The notes under the pieces are model-generated. The model searched no databases. It had not been told where the DNA came from and worked only from the letters and a program-made list of their open reading frames with translations. From assembly GCA_021399435.1 (NCBI GenBank), contig JAJTUP010000021.1:558001-622000 (forward strand): DNA of 64,000 nt, read 5' to 3'. This stretch comes from Diaporthe sp. PMI_573 (lineage: Eukaryota > Ascomycota > Sordariomycetes > Diaporthales > Diaporthaceae). A program made the translations under genes and the position numbers. Shown here in pieces: positions 43,284 through 53,755 of the stretch; within the stretch, counting starts at the first letter, position 1, and every line of letters begins with the position of its first letter.

Positions 43284-46200
43284 CAAGGGTCGGAACCACT
43301 ACATCCACTCCACTTTTGGACCAAGTAGAGTGGATGTACGATTTTTTAGCAATTACGTAGTGGATGTAGCACATATTCGACCGGAGTGGAATGGATGTAC
43401 ACACGTGGATTTATAAGTGGATTTATAAGTGGATTTTTGAGGCTATTCACAACCTCGTCGACGCCTATTCAGCCTCACTTTCAGAGGTTGACACTAACTC
43501 TTCAGCCTGTTGCTGCTGTGATGAATCGTCAACCTCGCTGGCGCTATCCTCGCCCTCCAATAGCCATTTTGACTCAGCAAGCGCCAGCTCGTCGTCGCCT
43601 AGAGTCCCACAACCGCCATCCAGCTTACTTTCAAGGTGCGACTTAAGCAATGGATCCAGGTCCTTGATAATGCCAGCACGGTACCAAGAGCGTAAAACCT
43701 GACAAATGGCGATAATCTCAGCATCTAGGTCCGTACGCAACCCCGAGACCATCTTGCCAGCAGCTGAAAATAACCTCTCACACTCGGCTGACATCGGCTG
43801 GATTGTCAGGAAGTCCAAGGCCATCCTGGATAATCGAGGATATCTGCTTTGCTTAGTGATCCAGTAACCAATTGGATCACGAACGTTGCCGTCGCTGACG
43901 TCACGATCCGTCTGCCACGCTTGGTACTCGTCACCAACAATAGCTGCTGCGGAGGCTGGTGTTGAGCTTGGCAGACGGCTGTTCTTCTCGAAGGGGTTGA
44001 AAAACCGAACTTTTTTTGCTGGAGGCTCGTCGTCGCCCCTGCCGCTGCTGGCCCCAACCCCGAGATGAGCGTAACCGGACAGCCAGACGCCGGCGACCAC
44101 CCCTTTTGCCCCTCCAACCCAACTAGGCTCATGAGCCCACGTTTCATCAAACCAGTCCCAACGATAGGCTGGATGGAGCGCCATAGCCGTATAGTAGATG
44201 GGCGTCTCGTCCAGCCGCCGATAATATTCATCCAGCTTATCCCAAGCAAGGTTGATTCCGATGCGGAAGTGCTCTGGATCAGGAAAGTCAGCAGCAAGCT
44301 GCTTATATTCTTCCAGTGTGTTAAGCAGCAACTCATAGCCAAGCACCACGTCCCAGATATTGCCATAGGAGCCAGTCCAGCCTTGCTTACGCCTGCGGGT
44401 GTGTCCATCACCCTCAAGCGTCTTCACCACGGTCTCAAAAACAGTCAGAATATCCAAATGGTAAAGAACCTCCCAGTCTCTGTCCGTTAGCTGATTCTCG
44501 TCTCGGAGGATGCGTGGTTTTCTCGCCAACTTGGCTTGTGTCACTTGGCCAGTCTTTTTAGACCGATTTTCGTCCTCCCATTGCGCCTTATACTTGATCA
44601 GTAGGAGTTCGATAGAGATTTTCAACCGTAGAGCCCTGCGGATCATGTAGAGTTGTGACAGCCAACGCGTGTCGTTATCGATAATTAGCTTGACTGGTTT
44701 CTTCGATCGGAGTTTAAGGGTGGTGGCGCGATTAATTTCGTCCTGTTAGATATATGGAATTAGTATGAGACGAACAGGATTTAGTAAAACCGCTTACCCT
44801 CTGGACCTCCTTGAATAAGTAAATCAGCCGATGGCTAATACGCACATCAACTACGATATTGTGTAACTTGCCAACTGGTCCTCTTTTGCGCCATCGAGCG
44901 TATTCAGCATCAGATAACGCTTCTGCGCCTGATAATTGGTGCTCGAACGCGTCGGTGTTTTTGCCAAATAAGAGCGCCTTGGCTGACAAGTTAATTGTGT
45001 GGCCAATACAGCGTCCTCGGCGTAGTCGGCCATCGAACCCAAGTTCAGCACCTATGACCTCCATTGCAGTATCGTTGTTTTCAGCATTGTCGAGCGTGAA
45101 ATAGCCAATCTTCTCTGGGCCCACGCCAAGAGTGTGTAGGACGTCGAGAACCTCCCCACCGATCGTTGAGCCGAAGTGACGATGAGCCTCTGGAACCCCG
45201 ATCATGATTTTGCATGGCCGATTCTTCTCATCTCTGAAAAAACAAGCAATACCGTAGAGGGCAAGCTTATTTCGAGACGTCCAGCCATCAAATGAGATAT
45301 GAAGCGCTCCAGGGGAGTTCCTCAGCACCTCGATAACCCTCTGCTTGGCGGTTATACTCTTGAATGATCTTATATCGGACAGCCCTGGCACTCAAGTTGG
45401 CGCGTTGGATCGAAACGGAGGGACTCAAATAGTCGAAGATTTCTCGGAGGATGGGGTTCTCGGCGAAGGAAAATGACTGGTTGCTACTGACGATTAGCTC
45501 GACTAGCATACGCTGAAAGTGTTGCTTATCAAAGCGTGAGATGAAGCTATTCGCGATATTCTGTTCCGTAGGCTTGTTGACGTCCAGTTTCAAAACAGAT
45601 GCAATAGTTGGCTGGTTCGATTTCAGTGCGCCTTCGGATTTGAGCTGTGCTGTGCTCCTTTTCTCTCCCTCTGGTGCTGGTGTTTTGTGCTCACGCCATA
45701 GATGATTTGCCGCGTTCTGGAGACCTGAAGAGGTAAAACTCGCGATAATGGGACGATTTCCGAGGATACAGTACTTGCAAGCCCATTTGCGTAAGCCATG
45801 ACGTTGAATATCATAGCCAAAGTCCCACAGCCAAGAGCTAGTATCACGAGCGCGTTCTGACCAATTCCAGCCTCTGAAATGGCGAAAAAGACGGTCTTCG
45901 AGCTGCTGCTGCTGGCCTGGTTGGCCTGGCTGGCTGGCTGACATCGTCAAAAAAAAAAGTTTTTGGCAAAAACAAAGCAGGAAATCTGTAGAAAACGCGC
46001 TCAATAGGGGTAGTTTCTCGTATAATGTTATAAGATTAGCTGTAGGGGTGATCGACCTCGGCTAACTTGGGTCCAGGTACCTCGATTTAATAGGCAACTA
46101 TATACAAAAATAAGTACTATGAACCGTACAGGGTCAGGGAATATCCCTGTACCTAAATCCACCTAAATCCACTCCATTACATCCACTTTCAGGTCCAAGT

Positions 46201-46305
46201 GTAGTGGATTATTACGTAATCTGAGGGCTGACAGGTGGATGTAATAGAGATGGGCCACTTATTTGTGGTCCACGTGGATTTGCAGTGTAGTGGGTCCGAG
46301 CCTTG
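43284..46305 (-). mobile_element. hAT-superfamily DNA transposon, 3022 bp, complete
   Basis: Bounded by 20-bp terminal inverted repeats CAAGGGTCGGAACCACTACA (43284-43303) and CAAGGCTCGGACCCACTACA (complement of 46286-46305), with 18 of 20 positions equal. It is flanked by a perfect 8-bp duplication GATGTTGC, the length expected of hAT. Both subterminal regions (43304-43440 and 46150-46285) are dense in TGGATGTA and TGGATTT motifs in both orientations, probable transposase binding sites. A single transposase gene fills the interior on the minus strand. The intact ends and clean duplication argue for insertion in the not too distant past; the frameshift suggests this copy is not autonomous unless tolerated. 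Confidence 0.92.
43465..45944 (-). pseudogene. hAT transposase, one frameshift, about 807 codons
   Basis: Starts at ATG 45944 (MSASQPGQPGQ). A BED-type zinc finger uses Cys56, Cys59, His81 and His86 (WACKYC...NHLWREH). At about 45347-45350 one extra base shifts the frame: the product reads KIIQEYNR and would resume as KQRVIEVLRNSPGALHISFD in the next frame. The RNase H-like core follows (FDGWTSRNKLALYGIACFF; GYFTLDNAENND; RCIGHTINLSAKALLFG). A 55-nt intron (44797-44743) joins KEVQR to DEINRATTLKLRSKKP and LIIDNDTRWLSQLYMIRRAL. The C-terminus has the hAT dimerisation region (FLTIQPMSAECERLFSAAGK) and an acidic tail ending at 43465. Apart from the single indel the frame is intact; sequencing error is possible. 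Confidence 0.88.
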
Positions 46306-46313
46306 GATGTTGC
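46306..46313. repeat. Right target-site duplication of the hAT element
   Basis: GATGTTGC immediately after the right terminal inverted repeat; exact copy of 43276-43283. Confidence 0.9.
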
Positions 46314-46909
46314 CCTTCAAAGCTCCAGCAAAGCTTCTCAAGTGTCTAAAAAAAAAAAGGCCCTCTGCGACAGTCTCAAATTAGAGGACTGGTGATTCAC
46401 TGTTTGGGTTGGGGAAGCACTTGAGGGAGCAGAAACTGGAGTTGCTTGCAAGACCCTGGACGTTGACTTTGACTTCCCTGAGACTTCTTTGAGCAGCAAC
46501 TTCTATCCACCACCGCCCTCAGCTTTCCTTTCAAAGCTTGGACCCTTCAAGCTTGTTTCTTTCAAAACTGTTTCCATTTTCCTCGTCTTCTCTGGACTCC
46601 GCTCCCCGCAGGTCATTTTGAGCACCAATTATCACCATCATCTTCTCTAGATCTGCCTTGAGACACTGAAATCCTCAAGCAACACCTCAGTCTGCACGGC
46701 TTGGTCTCCTTGGTCTCTTCGTTGAGTTACTCACCCACCCTTACCAAGGACCCCACAACATAAGAAGGCCACCGATACTCAACAACACCTTGCCAAACTG
46801 AACATAGTCGTGCTGGAGTCTGCCATCTCAACAATTGGCCATTCCTGTATAAATCCTCTTTTCTCAGGCCATTCTACACGGGTGTGCTCGAACTTCTCGC
46901 CTCTTCAGC

Positions 46910-47164
46910 ATGGCTGATCCACCCTATACCGAACCTCCGGCTGCAGACAGTGGTGAAAATGACGTGAGTGTTTTTAAGCAGGCTATCAAAAATGGAGCCG
47001 AAGATGATGATGGTGAATCTGGTGACAATAGCGACAAAGACCGGGCTGGCGATGGTGGAGAGGGAGCTGAAGCTCCTCAACGTAAGTTATCTGCTGATAT
47101 TCTACTTCAAAGAGGCCAACGGTCCCAAGCCAGTCCCCACGATGAAGGCGAAACGCCGGGCTGA
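46910..47164 (+). CDS. Small doubtful ORF, 84 aa, possibly a 5' gene fragment
   Basis: An ATG after a long C/T-rich leader (CTTCAGCATGGCTGATCC) opens MADPPYTEPPAADSGENDVS, an acidic low-complexity start, and stops at 47164. A GTAAGT at 47081 could be a donor, and a second frame downstream (KEANGPKPVPTMKAKRRAEL) is also open, but the only nearby acceptor would give an intron of about 30 nt, which is too short. It may be the surviving first exon of a degraded gene. No domain. Confidence 0.22.
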   Translation: MADPPYTEPPAADSGENDVSVFKQAIKNGAEDDDGESGDNSDKDRAGDGGEGAEAPQRKLSADILLQRGQRSQASPHDEGETPG

Positions 47165-48072
47165 GCTGGTCTCAGGGGAAAGAGGAAGCTGATGGGTCCA
47201 AAGCCTCGCCCCTGAAGTAGCAGGACAAGCCCGAGCTATCTGGTCCTGAGGTTCAGGATGGAACCGGAAATGGATCCGAGTTCAAGAAAATGCCCATACC
47301 TTGAGCCAGGTTAGCCATTCAGAAAATTGTAAACAGTCCGACTCACTTGAACCGAGCTTGGCGTTGATTCTCGTCGAATCGGGGTAGTTTGCTCTGTCTG
47401 GGCACTGCTGTGTAGCGCTGCCGCCCGCCGTGCTCTCAGCTGATGCATTGCAGCCCACCCATGTGAGCTGCCCCTCACCAGCACTCACGACCTCGGAAGT
47501 TATATAGGCTATGTGCACCTCCAGCCCAGCTCGGATTTCCCTCATCATTATGGACGACCTCATCCCGCCCTCCAGTTCTGTCTGGCCTCTATATGTTGCC
47601 ATGGCGAATCCGAGTCTCCCGCCAAGTTTTTTTGTGTCTAGGCTGCTTGGCCTCCGCCTGTCCGCAGCGGTTGACATTACCGGTACCAGTAGCCATCAGA
47701 AATCAGAAATCACAAACCAAAGAAAACAAGGCTGGGCTAGCAGCAACCTCCGTTTTTCCATGTTACCGGACAAGGGGGCGGCCCATCCTTTCCTCTGGCC
47801 CGCAAGCTGCGGATGAAGTCATGTCACCCGCCAAGAGTGTCGCTGGGACCGAACGGCGAGTGCCCAATCCCAAGGTCCGGAGGAGCCAGCTGTCACTCGA
47901 CCCAGCGCGGGATGAGTGGGCAAGGGTACAGAAATCCGGGGATCCGGCCTGAACGGTCCTGGTCCTTGAAGATGGATCTGGACCCATTTCCCGACCCCAT
48001 CAACCCATCTTCAGCAGGCAAGGAGAAATTATGGAGACGTCCTGCCGATAATGGAGAGCTGCGCTCGAGTTG

Positions 48073-48366
48073 CCGAGGCTTGATCGTGACGCTGAATTCC
48101 AACACTCACCGACTCGAGAGTTCGAGTTCACGACAGACGGCGGAGAGGCTTGGAAAGTGACGGGTCAAGGCCCTGTCCGGTCCAACCAGCCCGAGCCATC
48201 GCCATCCATCAAACGATAAACCCCAGCTGACCAACAGTGAACACCGGTTCCGGGGCGCACGGATTCAGGAGCTGGAGTGTGACGTGGGGGTACCTGCGGT
48301 GCTGCGGTCGGTAAAACACTAGGCTAAGCCGCTATCGACTGTACACCACCAGAAAGTTAGCCGAGG
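48073..48366. promoter_or_regulatory. Two CCGAGG (CCTCGG) motifs upstream of the carnitine carrier
   Basis: CCGAGG occurs at 48073-48078 and 48361-48366, 750 and 460 bases upstream of the carrier start. CCTCGG is the known binding core of the FarA/FarB fatty-acid regulators in Aspergillus, whose targets include the carnitine carrier. The second sits in the near-palindrome CCGAGGCTCGG, followed by a CRE-like GTGACGTCG. Position is plausible; function is inferred. Confidence 0.35.
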
Positions 48367-48826
48367 CTCGGCCGTGACGTCGCAAACCCACGGTCCGCCC
48401 TTTATACCGCGGGAATTCCCAACCCGGCCCTCAGACTCCGAACGGTGTAAAAAAAAAAAAAAGAAATAAAAAAATAGAAGAAGAGCCAAGTGTATCGGCA
48501 CAACTGACTTGGACGGCGCAGAAGAGGACATCTCGCCACACCGGCCTTGGTTGTATTTTACCACAAAGCACCGCAAGGTTCCGAGCTCGACGACTAGGCG
48601 CATTTCGGGCAACGGGCGGACGGACGGACGGACGGGGCTTGAACAGCGACAAGAGGGAAGGCCGGAGAGCGACAAGGACAAAGCGGTTCTGACACTCGAC
48701 CGACCTTGGCCTACCACGGGCCCACAACACCATCCCGTCCAGCACGTATCCCCTGCGACGACTGTCTGAACCAACCGCTACTGTTTGCCGCTATACTGCT
48801 GCAGAGCTGACCGTCACTACCCAACC

Positions 48827-49961
48827 ATGGCCTCCAACGAGAACACCGCCGCCTCAATCAACCAGGCCCTCCAGAAGGCAGTCCCGGCACAGATCGGACA
48901 CAAGGTGCCGCACATCCCGGAGTCCAAGCGGCAGGCAAAGTCCGAAGCAAAGGCAGCCGCCTCGGCAGGGCTCGCCCAGTTGCGCTCCCTCGCCGCCGGA
49001 GGCTTCGGTGGCCTCTGCGCCGTCGTTGTCGGCCACCCCTTCGACCTCGTCAAGGTCCGCCTGCAGACCGCCGAGAAGGGTGTCTACTCCAGTGCCGTCG
49101 ACGTTGTGCGCAAGAGTGTCGCAAGGGATGGCTTGAGGAGAGGCCTCTACGCCGGCGTCAGCGCCCCGCTCGTCGGCGTCACCCCGATGTGTACGCTTAC
49201 ATGCCCTCCTGCCCAGTCACTCCGCCCCTCCCCCTCCCCCTCCCTCCCCCTCCCTCCCCCACCAGTACTGACCGGAATCCCCTTGCGCAGTCGCCGTCTC
49301 CTTCTGGGGCTACGACCTGGGCAAGAACATCGTCCGCAGCACGACCGCCCCCTCCGCCGACGGCTCCCTCTCCATCGCCCAGGTCTCGGCCGCCGGCTTC
49401 TTCTCCGCCATCCCCATGACCGCAATCACCGCCCCCTTCGAGCGCGTCAAGGTCATCCTGCAGGTCCAGGACCAGCGCCTGTCCCCGGGCGAGAAGCCGC
49501 GCTACAACGGCGGGCTGGACGTCGTGCGCCAGCTGTACCGCGAGGGCGGCGTGCGCTCCGTGTTCCGCGGCAGCGCCGCCACCCTGGCCCGCGACGGGCC
49601 CGGAAGTGCCGCCTACTTCGCCGCCTACGAGTACATCAAGCGCAGGCTGACCCCCCTCGACCCGGCCACCGGCAAGCCCAGCGGCCAGCTCAGCCTGACC
49701 GCCGTCACCTGCGCCGGCGCCGCCGCCGGAGTCGCCATGTGGATCCCCGTCTTCCCCGTCGACACCGTCAAGTCGCGCCTGCAGACCTCCGAGGGCAACG
49801 TCACCATCGGCGGCATCATCCGCGAGCTGTACGCAAGGGGCGGCGTCAGGTCCTTCTTCCCCGGTTTCGGCCCCGCCCTGGCGAGGGCCGTCCCCGCCAA
49901 CGCCGCCACCTTCCTGGGCGTGGAGCTGGCACATCAGGCTATGAACAAGGCTTTTGGATAA
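48827..49961 (+). CDS. CRC1: Mitochondrial carnitine/acylcarnitine carrier, 344 aa
   Basis: Inner-membrane carrier exchanging acylcarnitines for carnitine, needed to move acetyl and fatty acyl units into mitochondria (CRC1 in yeast, acuH in Aspergillus). Start ATG at 48827 (CCAACCATGGCC). Exons 48827-49190 and 49291-49961; the 100-nt intron contains a long CCCCCT tract and splits a Phe codon (GVTPMFAVSFWGYD). Three carrier signatures are present: PFDLVKVRLQ, PFERVKVILQ and PVDTVKSRLQ. Conserved surroundings include AGFFSAIPMTAITAPFERVK and FRGSAATLARDGPGSAAYFA. The N-terminal extension of about 60 residues (Ala/Lys-rich) is longer than in animals but usual in filamentous fungi. Substrate call rests on overall resemblance. 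Confidence 0.9.
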
Positions 49962-50315
49962 GGGGTGGCTGTGCGTGCGTGTGCGTGTGCGTGTGCGTGT
50001 GAATCAAAAGCAAGGCGTCTTCCGATGGGTGAGATTGTTGCGGGCTGTCGCAAGATCGCACCAGTCCAGTTCTTGTTCAGGCCTAGAGAGGGGTACATGA
50101 GGATGATGGACCGTCTCGGGTCTCTTTGAGGCGTTTGGTAGACTTCGCTGTTTTTTATGAGCATCTAGAGTTGGCAGGCACATGCCTGGTTTTCCTGTCT
50201 TTGTTTACCTAGATTACCATCTAGATTATACGCGGAAATACTGCTGCGTCGGATGGAACTCAACAGATTCCCCTGTGACCAAGTTGCTTCGCGCCGTGAC
50301 CAGCTCTCCCTCTTC
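49962..50315. other. Intergenic between convergent genes
   Basis: Begins with a GTGCGT-type repeat (49966-50001), then unremarkable 3' flank. Confidence 0.6.
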
Positions 50316-53241
50316 CTAGTCGAGGTACTTCCCTCCACACCGCACACAGACGTCGCCCGTGATATCCCGCCTCACAATCTCGGCCTCGTCCGCCTTGCCC
50401 GCCGGCAGCAGCACCTTGTCGACCAGGAAGTCGAGGTTGATACACCGCGACCGGCACACCCCGCAGCACCGCGATATCCCAGGCTCCCCGATCGCCAGCC
50501 CGGAGGCGCCACACACCGCGACCCGGTGCCCGTTGGAGCACACGCAGTCGAGCTGGCCGCCGACTGCCCCATCGCCGCCCCCGCCGTCGTGCCGCTGGTC
50601 CGGGACTGGCCCGAACCTGGTCCTCCCGTCGTCACAGATCTCGCACGCCTGGCTCTCCACGAACGGCCAGAAGATGTCCCTGACCCGGTCGCGCCGCGCC
50701 TGTGCCAGTGCGTCTCTGGCCTCCTGCGCGGCCCGGCCGGGACTGATCGTCCCGTCCTCCGCCTCCGTGGGGTATGCATAGTGCGTGATCCCCGGCACGC
50801 CGGGCCCGCCCCCGTACATCCACTCCCACAGCCTGGCCTCGGTGGTGAGGTTGTCCACGTTCTGGGGGCTGTCCTCCGTGCCCAGGGTCCCGCCGAGGCT
50901 GGGGTCCAGGAAGTCCTCCGGCCGTAGGGGCCTCTGCTGTTGCTGTGACTGTTGTTGTTGCTGCTGCTGCTGCAGCTGCCTCAGTCGCTTCGCGCCGCCC
51001 TCTGTGTACGCGAACATGACGCGGCTGCGGTGGCTGTGCCAGCCGCCGCGCTCGGGCTTCTGCGTGAGCTGCGAAGTGGCGAGCACCGCCGTCGAGCCTC
51101 CGCCTGGCGAGATCGCGAGGCCCCAGATGCGCATGCGGTGCGGGTGGACGTCCGGCCCCGCGTAGCCATCGCTGGGGTCCATTTCGTCATCGCTGATCTC
51201 TTCCAACCCGGCGCCGTCATCGTCATCACCATCACCGTCAGGCCCTCCGTTCGCGGTGGCAGCGCCATCGTCAGGCTCGATACCATCCTCTCCATCCTCA
51301 TCATCGTCGCCGAAGATGCCCACGCGACCCGCCAGGCCCTGGGGCAGCTTCGAGCAGATCTTCTGCTGGATCTCAGCCACCCATTGTGGCTCGCCGGCTT
51401 GGTCGCCAGGCCTCGTCAGGTTCGACTCCCACCAGCCGGGGTTTGTGGCTGTTGCGGAAAGACGGACAGCGGTGTAAGCGGGTATTAAAGAAGGGCTGAC
51501 GGTCTGAAGACCGGCGGGGTGGACAACGAGGCCTGTGATGGGATTTGTTATCACATCGTGGTTCGGAAGAGTGGTATTGCACTGATCGGTGGAGTGTTCG
51601 GGCTTCGGCCTGTTGGGGTTGCTCCGCGCGAGATCGATTTCGAAGGGCTGGGCGATGAGCGGTGTGGCGATAAAGCCACGGCAGAGTCTCGAGTTGGAGA
51701 CAGTCCACACTATGTTCTCGAATTGCAGGAAGGCATCCGGGCCCAGGTGAACGCAGCGGCCATCCCAATCGCTGGGATCAACAGTGATTTTCGGGGCCTC
51801 GCTTGGCTTCCAACTCGAGGCGTTGAGGGTAATTCTTCGAAATCCAACATAGTTCCTTTCCATGTAGGATACTACACACGTCCATTGGTCCTTCGCTTGA
51901 GCCCATGGGCTCCAACGTATGCAGTAGCTGGATGCTCCAGGGACATAGTCTGGATCGTTGATCTGTGCCGAATATCAGCTCAGACCTCAGGCACACAAGC
52001 ATTCACAGACTCACATCCTGCTGTCCATGAGGCATCTCAACCTCAAATCTGGCGACCTCGTGCACATTCCATACCGCCTCCTCCAGGCCATCTTCCTTGG
52101 TCGTTCTATGTTCAGTCCCCACAGACAGAATCACTACCTCTCTGAGGTCGTTCACATAACCAAGCAGGGCTTTTCCAGGTCCAGTCTCCTGGCTCCAGGA
52201 GAATGCCTTGATGAACTCTCCGTACCCGTACTCCTCCTGTCCGGGCACGACAAAGTTCTCTCCCACAGCCCACAGCACTACCCAGCTGGCTAGGTCCCTG
52301 GCTGCCCCCTTGCCCTTGGTAGCCACGCTCCTCAAGGGCCGCACAGTGCTGCCAAAAGGCAGCGCACAGCCTTCACCGTAGACAGCCAGGCTGCCGCACC
52401 CGGTCAGCACGCCTAGCACAGGCCGCCGGTTGCGGCCCAGCCCGCTTGGCGACCACTCGACGGCGACCACGTGGTTCATGGTGGTGCCGGCGGAGCCGAT
52501 CAGGCCGACGCCGGCGCCAGGGTGGTGGTTGACCTCGTGGAAGGGGATGACGGCGCCGCTCTCCATGTACTCGGCCTCCTGCTCGGCGTCCTTGGGCATC
52601 GCCTCGAGGATGTGCGTGACGTCGCGGTCGAGGTGGTCGCGCACGTTGGTGTGCAGCAGCGGCATCGGCCGGCCCGCGGCCTCCCACACGTGCGCGTTCA
52701 GGTCCGCGCTCAGGTACGGCCACGACACGGGGAAGTGCCGCATGCCGTCGAAGAACTGCCGCCGCGGGTCGGACGTGTCGAGCGGGTCGATGTTGGCGCG
52801 TGTCGCCGCCTGGTGCGTGTCGTCCCCGCCGCCGGGCTTCTGGTTGGCGGTGGGCGCGTCGATGTCGTCGTCCTCAGAGTCCTCCTCCAGCCGATCTTCA
52901 TCGTCGTCATCCCCTTCGCCGTACTTCTTGGGGAGACGGGACGAGAGGAACCCGTCCTGCACCTGCATGTCTTGCGGGTCATCCTCGGCCATGGGCTCGT
53001 CTTCGTCCTCATCTTCGTCTCCGTCATTTGGGTCCAGAATAGGGAACTCTGGAAGGAAGACGATCAGGGAGTCATCGGCTGCGACTGCTAGCTCTGCGTC
53101 GCAGGACCATGCGATTGCTCTGTGGTTGAGCGGTTTGGAGTTGAGATTGAGACCACGGAGTGGTAGTATCTGCGACTCGGCGTTAGACTCGATGGCATTG
53201 TCGCATCTAACCGGAGCCGGACCTACTTTTGAGTCTTTCAT
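50316..53241 (-). CDS. TFIIIC subunit with delta domain and C-terminal zinc finger, 957 aa
   Basis: Component of the Pol III factor TFIIIC (TFIIIC_delta / zf-TFIIIC family, human TFIIIC90-like). Start ATG at 53241 (MKDSKVGPAPVRCDNAIESN). Exons 53241-52015 and 51962-50316; the 52-nt intron joins GQQDINDPDYVPGASSYCIR in phase. The N-terminus resembles a WD propeller (NHRAIAWSCDAELAVAADDS). Two acidic, Asp-rich loops interrupt the protein (about 80-150 and 640-680), and a poly-Gln tract lies near 750. The C-terminal zinc region has Cys clusters (ACEICDDG; CVCSNGHRVAVCG; CCGVCRSRC; CVRCGGKYLD) at the end of the protein. The long antisense frames here are shadows of the Asp/Glu-rich codons. Family call is good; subunit naming across fungi is inconsistent, so no symbol. 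Confidence 0.85.
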
Positions 53242-53755
53242 GTCGGGCGATAATTTGAGCTCGTTTATGCGCTGGAGCACTAGATTCGCTTCGACGTCTC
53301 AAGTTATCCCAGAGTCGATGAATGAGAGTTGTCTACAGTTGGTGTTGTGGTTGGGCATGGTACATTCATCTGGTTTCTGGTGGATTGAAAGGTTGAAGTT
53401 TTTGAACGGTTGCGCTCTCCAGGCGACCCGATTTCGAGTCTAACTGATGACCTCCAGTGATCACCCATTCCACATCAACGTCCGCCCATGTAGTGCCCGT
53501 TGGACATGTAATATACGCGCCAGTTGAACACTTGCGAGGGAAAATATTCACACTTCTACATTTCTAATTCTTGGGGGTTTTTATCTCACAGAGTCCATTT
53601 TCACCAACCAACCCCCAACCCCCCAAATCCCGAGATTGCGGATCTCATTCTCATTGCGTGGACCTCAATTCACCAGATCTGCGAGAGTGAGCCTTGATGA
53701 AGATGTGAAGGTATGAAATCTCAATCGCTTATGAACGAACAGATCATCTACGACG
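53242..53755. other. Intergenic, TFIIIC promoter and GPI8 3' flank
   Basis: No gene or repeat recognised. Confidence 0.6.

Larger units (their letters stand above)
46314..48826. other. Intergenic, leader-like sequence and carrier promoter
   Basis: 46440-46900 is C/T-rich, like a fungal promoter and leader, ending at a small candidate gene (46910). 47280-48300 holds no domain-bearing frame. 48300-48826 is the promoter and leader of the carnitine carrier, with homopolymer A runs at 48449-48475. Confidence 0.5.

Noticed and set aside
43293..46296. Shorter element ends at CCACTACA / TGTAGTGG for the hAT transposon
   Set aside because: Flanks of these ends do not form a clean duplication. Extending outward reveals a longer inverted repeat and a perfect 8-bp duplication GATGTTGC.
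49197..49934. 245-codon minus-strand frame opposite the carnitine carrier
   Set aside because: Gly/Asp-rich antisense shadow of GC-rich coding sequence.
52430..53443. 337-codon plus-strand frame opposite the TFIIIC gene
   Set aside because: Antisense of Asp/Glu-rich codons gives long Ser runs; no domain, and the minus strand has a phase-consistent spliced gene.
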